Assembly: GCA_002438345.1 (NCBI GenBank)
Contig: DJUJ01000124.1
Coordinates: forward strand, 2,910-15,021
Length of the DNA: 12,112 nt
DNA from: Paenibacillus sp. UBA6285
GTDB taxonomy: Bacteria > Bacillota > Bacilli > Paenibacillales > Paenibacillaceae
Direction: 5' to 3'
Made by a program: the position numbers and the translations under genes. Below, piece after piece: positions 7,564 through 12,112 of the stretch. The notes under the pieces were generated by a model. That model ran no database searches and was not told the DNA's origin. It worked only from the letters and a program-made list of their open reading frames with translations. Each line of letters opens with the position of its first letter. The stretch's first letter is position 1.

Positions 7564-8616
7564 TTATTCCATTTGCATTGGCAAGCTCACTATGAAAGCC
7601 GTTCCTTCACCAGGTCGGCTAGTTACAGTCACCTTACCTTCGTGCAACTCAACGATCTTTTTAACCAGCGATAGGCCCAGTCCACTCCCCCCCCCGCTCG
7701 CGGTTCTAGCTTTGTCTGCCTTATAGAAGCGATCAAAGATGCGAGGTAAGTCTTCTTCAGAGATGCCAATACCGCTATCTTGAATCTCCACCTCTACCCG
7801 CCCATTTACTGTGCGAAGCTTGAAATGAATACATCCGTTCTGGGGAGTAAATTTAATGCTGTTATGCAGAAGATTAGTCCAAACCTGGCTCATTAAATCT
7901 TTAACCGCTGAAAACTTCACTTCTTCCAGCTCGGCCTCTACCTCTATATTTTTCTCCAGCCATTGCGGCTCAGAAGCCAGAACCATATCTCTAAGCTGTT
8001 TATCTAGACGGTAAAATTGAGTTTCAAACGGAAAATTGCCCGATTCGAGCGCTGAAAGCTTCAATAAATTATCACTGAGCCCAGATACGCGGGTACTCTC
8101 AGCCACGATAATATCAATATAGTGCTTCCTACTTTCCACACTTAAGGTTTCATCCTGAAGCGCCAGCGCAAACCCCCGAATGGAGGTAAGTGGAGATTGA
8201 ATTTCATGCGATACATTGGAGATGAAATCCTGGCGCATAGTCTCCATCTGACTCAGCTCACTAGCCATTTCATTAATGCTCTCTACAATTTCGCCGAATT
8301 CACGGTATTCCCTATTTTGTTCAAGTACAACATTAAAATCTCCCTTAGAGATACGGCGAATCCCATCAATTATTGATTTATAAACAACACGTTCCCAGCC
8401 GCGAAAGAAGATGGAAAACAACAAGAATATCAGCATCAAAATCACTAAACCAACCAAAACAGTGATCAATTGCAAAGCATACTCCGAATTAAGCCAACCC
8501 CAAGCAGCATTCAATTTGTTCATTAAAAAATAAGCCGCAGTCCAGCTAAGCGCAGCTGCACCAAAAAAAGCAATAAACATTAAAGTATGCTGCGCAATAC
8601 TCTTAAGCATTTTCAT
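7564..8616 (-). CDS. Membrane sensor histidine kinase with minimal external loop
   Basis: 350 residues. Two membrane helices at about 11-33 and 48-71 enclose only about 14-16 external residues. Next come a HAMP linker (about 72-125), the phosphoacceptor region with H137 in FISNVSHEIQSPLTSIRGF, and the ATPase domain: N box WTNLLHNSIKFTP (N248, N252), G1 DSGIGI (280-285), F box RIFDRFYKADKAR (from 292) and G2 GGGSGLGLSLVKKI (308-321). All catalytic boxes are intact. It overlaps the regulator stop by 4 nt (ATGA), with GGAGGG just upstream, so the two are translationally coupled partners. The lack of a sensor domain suggests that it senses within or at the membrane, or through the adjacent transporter; this is inference. 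The Gly run of the G2 box is coded by nine consecutive G (C on the plus strand, 7687-7695). Confidence 0.93.
   Translation of the reverse strand: MKMLKSIAQHTLMFIAFFGAAALSWTAAYFLMNKLNAAWGWLNSEYALQLITVLVGLVILMLIFLLFSIFFRGWERVVYKSIIDGIRRISKGDFNVVLEQNREYREFGEIVESINEMASELSQMETMRQDFISNVSHEIQSPLTSIRGFALALQDETLSVESRKHYIDIIVAESTRVSGLSDNLLKLSALESGNFPFETQFYRLDKQLRDMVLASEPQWLEKNIEVEAELEEVKFSAVKDLMSQVWTNLLHNSIKFTPQNGCIHFKLRTVNGRVEVEIQDSGIGISEEDLPRIFDRFYKADKARTASGGGSGLGLSLVKKIVELHEGKVTVTSRPGEGTAFIVSLPMQME
7687..7695. repeat. Nine-base C/G homopolymer in the kinase gene
   Basis: CCCCCCCCC on the plus strand, G9 in the coding strand, coding for Gly308-Gly310 of the kinase ATP-lid motif. Homopolymers of this length slip readily. 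A one-base change would frameshift the last 40 or so residues and remove the end of the ATPase domain. Confidence 0.95.
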
Positions 8617-9290
8617 GCATGGCCCTCCAACCGATAACCAAGACCACGGATCGTACGGATTACGATCCCATAGTTATCCTGATTAAAACGTTCACGTAAA
8701 CGGTTGATATGCACATCCAGCGTTCGCTCATTCCCCTCAAAATCATAACCCCAAATCTCTTCGATCAGTCTGTCTCTAGTCAACGTCTGACCCGGATAGC
8801 TGCCCAGCTTAAACAACAGCTCAAATTCCTTGAGCGGCAAGGTGATTTCCCCATACTCCGAGGATACCTCATAGGTTTTGCGATTCATTCGCAATCGACC
8901 TACGGTCACACTTTGCGCGGCTGAAATCTGGTATCGCTTGAGTAGCGCCTTTACTCTCGCAATAAGTACAACCGGCTCGAACGGCTTGACCAGATAATCA
9001 TCACTTCCCAGCTCAAAACCTTTTACAATTTGCGAAGTTTCCCCTTTGGCCGTCAGCATTAAAATCGGGAAATCAAAGTTTTGACGCATTCGCCGGCATA
9101 GCTCCCAACCGTCCATATTGGGCATCATCACATCGATAATAGCTAAATCTATATTATAGCTTTCCAGAATCTGAAGAGCCTCCAGTCCATCAGAAGCTCC
9201 ATAGATCTCTTCCATCCCTTCAGCTCTCAGAAATACTTCTACCAATTCGCGGATGTGCGGATCGTCGTCCGCTACTAGTATTTTTGTCAT
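8613..9290 (-). CDS. OmpR/PhoB-family response regulator
   Basis: 225 residues. The receiver domain (1-118) has the acidic pocket D8-D10, phosphoacceptor D53 ([11 protein letters not shown]), T80 and K102. The C-terminal winged helix (about 127-223) carries KEFELLF, a [20 protein letters not shown] stretch, and [11 protein letters not shown]. The winged-helix part reminds me of HssR-type heme regulators, but that is recall and not a match I could test. AGGAGG (9308-9303) lies 12 nt before the ATG and inside the end of bmrA, whose reading frame continues 71 nt into this gene. The 4-nt overlap with the kinase gene marks the pair as a two-component system. The likely target is the bmrA operon itself; no direct-repeat site for it was recognised upstream of bmrA. 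Confidence 0.95.
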   Translation of the reverse strand: MTKILVADDDPHIRELVEVFLRAEGMEEIYGASDGLEALQILESYNIDLAIIDVMMPNMDGWELCRRMRQNFDFPILMLTAKGETSQIVKGFELGSDDYLVKPFEPVVLIARVKALLKRYQISAAQSVTVGRLRMNRKTYEVSSEYGEITLPLKEFELLFKLGSYPGQTLTRDRLIEEIWGYDFEGNERTLDVHINRLRERFNQDNYGIVIRTIRGLGYRLEGHA

Positions 9291-11076
9291 GTAGCACTGG
9301 AGCCTCCTCTTTATTGTCCTGAATCTCAGGGTTATTCATCTGTAGCTGCTGGGTGGCAAATTCACGATACAGCTCATGGTTTTCCAGTAGTTCCTCATGA
9401 CTTCCCATCCCGGTGATCTGACCCTTTTCCATAAAAATAATCTGCTCCGCATTTACAACAGTAGCCAAACGGTGAGCAATTACAATCGTAGTTCGACCCT
9501 TCATCAAATTGGACAATGCCTTCTGCACCACGGCTTCCGATTGGCTGTCCAGACTGGAGGTCGCCTCATCAAGCATAAGAATCTTTGGATTTCGCAGCAG
9601 CGCTCTAGCAATGGCAATCCGTTGTCGTTGTCCACCCGAGAGCTTAACTCCTCTCTCACCAACATCCGTATTATATCCTTCAGGAAGCTCATCGATAAAG
9701 CCATCTGCATATGCCATTGTTGCTGCAGCGCGCATCTCCTCCACGCTAACGTCCCGATCCAATCCGTAGGTTAAATTCTCAGCAATCGTACCTGCCAACA
9801 GTGGGCTTTCCTGCGAAACGTACCCTATAAGCTTCCGCCACGAACGCAGTGAAAATGTAGACACTGGCTTGTCACCCAGCTTAATCAGACCTGACTGAGG
9901 CTCGTAAAAACGTTCCAGCAACGAGAACAATGTGGTCTTACCGCCCCCACTCGGTCCGACAATAGCCGTCACCTGACCGGGAAGCATCCGGAAGCTTACA
10001 TCGTTCAACACCTTCTCACCATTTTTATATCCAAAGCTTAATCCCTCTACCGAGATTGGGCCTTCTGCGCCATTCGCCTCTTCCTGTCCTTCATATACTT
10101 CCTCTTCTGCTGCTAGAGTCTCAATAATACGCTCCGAAGCGCCCTTGGCCTTCTGAATCTGTGTGAAGAACGTAGTCAATTGAGTAAGTGGCATAATAAT
10201 CTGAATGAGGTAAAGGATAAAGGCAACCAGCTCTCCAGCCGTCAAAGCACCCGAAGATACCTGCATTCCACCATAACCGATAATGACCACAAGCAACATC
10301 ATAAAAACAAAGGAGACGAGTGGACTGATCATCGCGCTAATCTTGCCTTCACGAATACCAAAGGAAAGCAGGTTCATAATTCCGGTTTTACCTGCTTCGT
10401 ACTCTTTCTTCTCAGCACCCGAGGATTTCACCAAACGGATCTCAGATAATACACCACTAAGTGTAGCGGTAAAAGAAGCTGTCTCGTCTTGCATCCCCTT
10501 GGAGATTTTGTACATCTGCCGTCCAAGCGGTACTAGAATCAGCGCAGAAAGTGGAAGAACAGTGAATAGAACAAGTGTCATTTTCCAATTTAAAAACAGT
10601 AGAACTGAGATCGAACCTACAATGGAGATCACTCCGGTAAATAAGCTGGCTAGATGTTCAGAAATCAGCGTTTTGATGATCCCTGTATCATTCGTCATGC
10701 GGCTGACACTTTCTCCCGTTCGGTTGTCATTATAATAAGCCACAGGCAGAACTAGAAATTTAAGCCACAGTCGGTCCCGCAGACCTGCAACCATCTTCTG
10801 ACCCACATAATTGAGCAGATAGATGGAGATCCCTCCCGCAATGGTCTGCGCGATAAATGCGGCTGCTATACCCGCAATTTGCAGCTTGCTAACGGAGGCC
10901 AGTGAGAAGCCGTCCACCAAGTTCTTAGTGAACATCGGGATGACCAGACTGACCAATGTCGATATCATGCTTAGCGCAATGGCTATAGCCAATAAGCCGT
11001 ATGAAGGCTTGGTTTCTCTTAGTAGCGTTAAGAACGGCTTCAGCGCCATCTTTCGCTTGGATTCGGATTTCTTCAT
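9220..11076 (-). CDS. bmrA: Multidrug ABC half-transporter BmrA
   Basis: Homodimeric ATP-driven drug exporter of the plasma membrane, 618 residues. The membrane domain (about 20-310) contains six predicted helices. The nucleotide-binding domain (about 340-575) has Walker A GPSGGGKT (374-381), Q-loop YVSQESP (Q422), signature LSGGQRQR (479-486), Walker B ILMLDE (499-504) and the switch His535 (VIAHRLATV). The sequence strongly resembles, from memory, B. subtilis BmrA (YvcC) along its whole length: KPSYG near the N-terminus, [10 protein letters not shown], and YVSQESPL. BmrA ends near the equivalent of residue 590, whereas this protein runs about 28 residues further, through the start of the response-regulator gene in another frame. 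The ribosome site AAAAGGGG (11094-11087) is 10 nt before the ATG. It is first gene of the operon with the two-component pair; substrates are inferred as hydrophobic drugs. Confidence 0.93.
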   Translation of the reverse strand: MKKSESKRKMALKPFLTLLRETKPSYGLLAIAIALSMISTLVSLVIPMFTKNLVDGFSLASVSKLQIAGIAAAFIAQTIAGGISIYLLNYVGQKMVAGLRDRLWLKFLVLPVAYYNDNRTGESVSRMTNDTGIIKTLISEHLASLFTGVISIVGSISVLLFLNWKMTLVLFTVLPLSALILVPLGRQMYKISKGMQDETASFTATLSGVLSEIRLVKSSGAEKKEYEAGKTGIMNLLSFGIREGKISAMISPLVSFVFMMLLVVIIGYGGMQVSSGALTAGELVAFILYLIQIIMPLTQLTTFFTQIQKAKGASERIIETLAAEEEVYEGQEEANGAEGPISVEGLSFGYKNGEKVLNDVSFRMLPGQVTAIVGPSGGGKTTLFSLLERFYEPQSGLIKLGDKPVSTFSLRSWRKLIGYVSQESPLLAGTIAENLTYGLDRDVSVEEMRAAATMAYADGFIDELPEGYNTDVGERGVKLSGGQRQRIAIARALLRNPKILMLDEATSSLDSQSEAVVQKALSNLMKGRTTIVIAHRLATVVNAEQIIFMEKGQITGMGSHEELLENHELYREFATQQLQMNNPEIQDNKEEAPVLHDKNTSSGRRSAHPRIGRSISES

Positions 11077-11147
11077 GACAATGATTCCCCTTTTCTTAAT
11101 AGCTCTTCGAGAAAAGCATAGTAATATCTTTCTCGCCTTACACCCAT
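11073..11147 (-). CDS. Possible small ORF translationally coupled to bmrA
   Basis: A 24-codon frame from ATG (11147) whose TGA overlaps the bmrA ATG as ATGA, the same junction seen between the regulator and the kinase. The product is basic and aromatic ([17 protein letters not shown]) and would form one amphipathic helix. The frame remains open upstream to a TAA near 11251; GTG codons at 11231 (52 residues) or 11207 (44 residues, with AGGATGG a few bases before it) are other possible starts. No strong ribosome site supports any of them, and an open frame of this length can arise by chance. It could be a leader peptide tuning bmrA translation. No family is recognised with confidence. Confidence 0.3.
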   Translation of the reverse strand: MGVRRERYYYAFLEELLRKGESLS

Positions 11148-11454
11148 CCTATCTGCAGATTGTAAACTGAAGTTAAACGCGCCGATCAGACAATAGTGCC
11201 TTGTCACTTCCCATCCTGTGGGAATAGTCACCGACCAAAATAATGCCCGTTATACTTAGCGTTTGTACCTCCTACGCACGCGTTCAAGCATTTTTTGTCG
11301 CTTATCGTCTCAAACATAAATAAAACCCAAAATAATGTAAAAAAGTAAAAAAGGGTGTTTGTATCCCTTTTCAACACGTGTTACAGTGATAGAAGGGCCT
11401 ACTATTGGCCACTCTACTCCATGCAAGATATTTAGTGAGAAAGGAGTGAACCAT
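11077..11454. other. Divergent intergenic region bmrA / MFS transporter
   Basis: A 378-bp region. Towards bmrA it holds two adjacent inverted repeats: GACAA-TAGTGCC-TTGTC (11189-11205) and TTCCCA-TCCTG-TGGGAA (11208-11224), plus a lone AGGAGG on the minus strand near 11268 with no start codon at usable distance. I found no convincing sigma-A promoter for bmrA; a TATAAC at 11254-11249 lacks a -35, which would fit an activator-dependent promoter. Towards the MFS gene it holds a 7-bp hairpin (AAAAGGG/CCCTTTT, 11349-11371) and the promoter described separately. Confidence 0.5.
11359..11387 (+). promoter_or_regulatory. Probable promoter of the MFS gene with overlapping palindrome
   Basis: TTGTAT (11359-11364), 17 bp, then TACAGT (11382-11387) with an extended -10 TGT just before it. 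A perfect 10-bp palindrome AACACGTGTT (11373-11382) lies between the two boxes, the usual place for a repressor site. Transcription would begin near 11394, giving a leader of about 60 nt. Confidence 0.45.
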
Positions 11455-12112
11455 TTGCGAAAAGGCGTTATTCCATCTTCTATCACGTCTTTAAAATGGT
11501 TCAATTTTTTTGTATATGGAACCATGGTCCTCTTCACCAGCTTCTTTCAACTATACCTGCTGGATGTAGGGATGAACAAATTAGAGATTGGTGTCTTATT
11601 CTCTATGGGAGCGCTAGTATCCATATTTGCAAATCCATTCTGGGCGTTCTTAACAGACCGTTCTCAGAATATACGGCGTATCGTTTTGGTTATGTTATTC
11701 GGAACGCTAGTGTTCTCACAGTTTATGTTTCGAGCAAATACATATGAGACGATCTACAACGCCATTATTTTGTTCTATTTCTTCCAAGGACCACTATTTG
11801 CTCAAAGCAACACGATGATTCTCAGCTATATTGACGGAACTAATCAGCGCTTCCGTTCTTTCCGGCTTTGGGGTTCAATAGGGTGGGCACTGATTGCGAT
11901 TGTCGCCGGCTTTATCCTGGATTGGGCTGGTGTATCCATCTTGACCTATCTGCTTACAGCGTTACTAGGTGCATCAATCCTATCCGTTCTTGTATTACCT
12001 AAAATTAACCATACCATTATGAGAGCTCCGATGCCGTTTAAGGGCTTAAGTAAGTTGATTTTCAATCCCTTTTTCTTGTGTTTTTTATTATTTGGTATTC
12101 TGGTTTCCATAC
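11455..12112 (+). CDS. Major facilitator superfamily transporter, N-terminal part (runs off right edge)
   Basis: The first 219 residues of a polytopic membrane transporter. It starts at TTG (11455), supported by AAGGAG (11441-11446) exactly 8 nt upstream; the next ATG, codon 24, would remove much of the first helix. About six hydrophobic helices are visible. The helix 2-3 loop has the MFS motif-A-like NPFWAFLTDRSQNIRRI at about 65-81, and FRLWGSIGW near residue 140 is typical of the LacY-like/nucleoside-symporter branch (YwbF, HcaT type). The substrate cannot be predicted; sugar, nucleoside or drug are all possible. It is divergent from the bmrA operon and has its own likely promoter with a palindrome. 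Confidence 0.85.
   Translation, partial: MRKGVIPSSITSLKWFNFFVYGTMVLFTSFFQLYLLDVGMNKLEIGVLFSMGALVSIFANPFWAFLTDRSQNIRRIVLVMLFGTLVFSQFMFRANTYETIYNAIILFYFFQGPLFAQSNTMILSYIDGTNQRFRSFRLWGSIGWALIAIVAGFILDWAGVSILTYLLTALLGASILSVLVLPKINHTIMRAPMPFKGLSKLIFNPFFLCFLLFGILVSI

Noticed and set aside
11349..11371. AAAAGGG/CCCTTTT hairpin as a terminator
   Set aside because: The stem is mostly A-T with three G-C pairs, and no gene ends nearby on either strand; it more likely reflects the local A/T-rich promoter region.
11310..11537. 75-codon minus-strand frame across the MFS gene start
   Set aside because: It overlaps the TTG start, ribosome site and promoter of the MFS gene on the other strand and has no family features.

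Overview
The window looks like a chromosomal segment of a Paenibacillus-like, low-to-mid-GC Gram-positive bacterium. This is inferred from strong AGGAGG-type ribosome binding sites, sigma-A-like promoters, ATG/TTG starts, and closest recalled relatives in Bacillus (SwrC/YerO, BmrA, ClsA-type synthase). No database search was possible. There is no rRNA, tRNA, CRISPR array, phage gene or intact insertion sequence; all gene functions are ordinary housekeeping or drug/lipid-envelope ones.

Layout from left to right: (1) the 5' part of a cardiolipin synthase gene on the minus strand, running off the left edge; (2) a divergent TetR-family repressor gene with a promoter and a 16-bp palindrome at its predicted start of transcription, followed by a 1055-residue RND exporter of the SwrC (YerP) type and a strong terminator; (3) a 310-bp spacer with a degenerate 14-15 bp tandem repeat and a minus-strand terminator; (4) a TorD-family molybdoenzyme chaperone on the minus strand, divergent from moaA (first step of molybdenum cofactor synthesis) with its own good promoter; (5) a bidirectional terminator separating moaA from a minus-strand operon that reads bmrA (multidrug ABC half-transporter), OmpR-type response regulator, sensor histidine kinase; (6) a 378-bp divergent intergenic region with hairpins, a palindromic promoter and a possible small upstream ORF coupled to bmrA; (7) the 5' two-thirds or so of a major facilitator transporter on the plus strand, running off the right edge.

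Functionally the window holds two separate export modules, each next to its own regulator: TetR-RND (yerO/swrC-like) and BmrA plus a two-component system whose kinase has almost no extracytoplasmic domain, a layout suggesting sensing at the membrane. Between them lies a two-gene molybdenum-enzyme block without the enzyme itself. I do not see a clearly novel multi-gene system. The items most worth checking are the small ORF fused by an ATGA overlap to bmrA, the 71-nt bmrA/regulator overlap, the nine-base G tract inside the ATP lid of the kinase, and the silk-like Gly/Ala insert in the RND pump.
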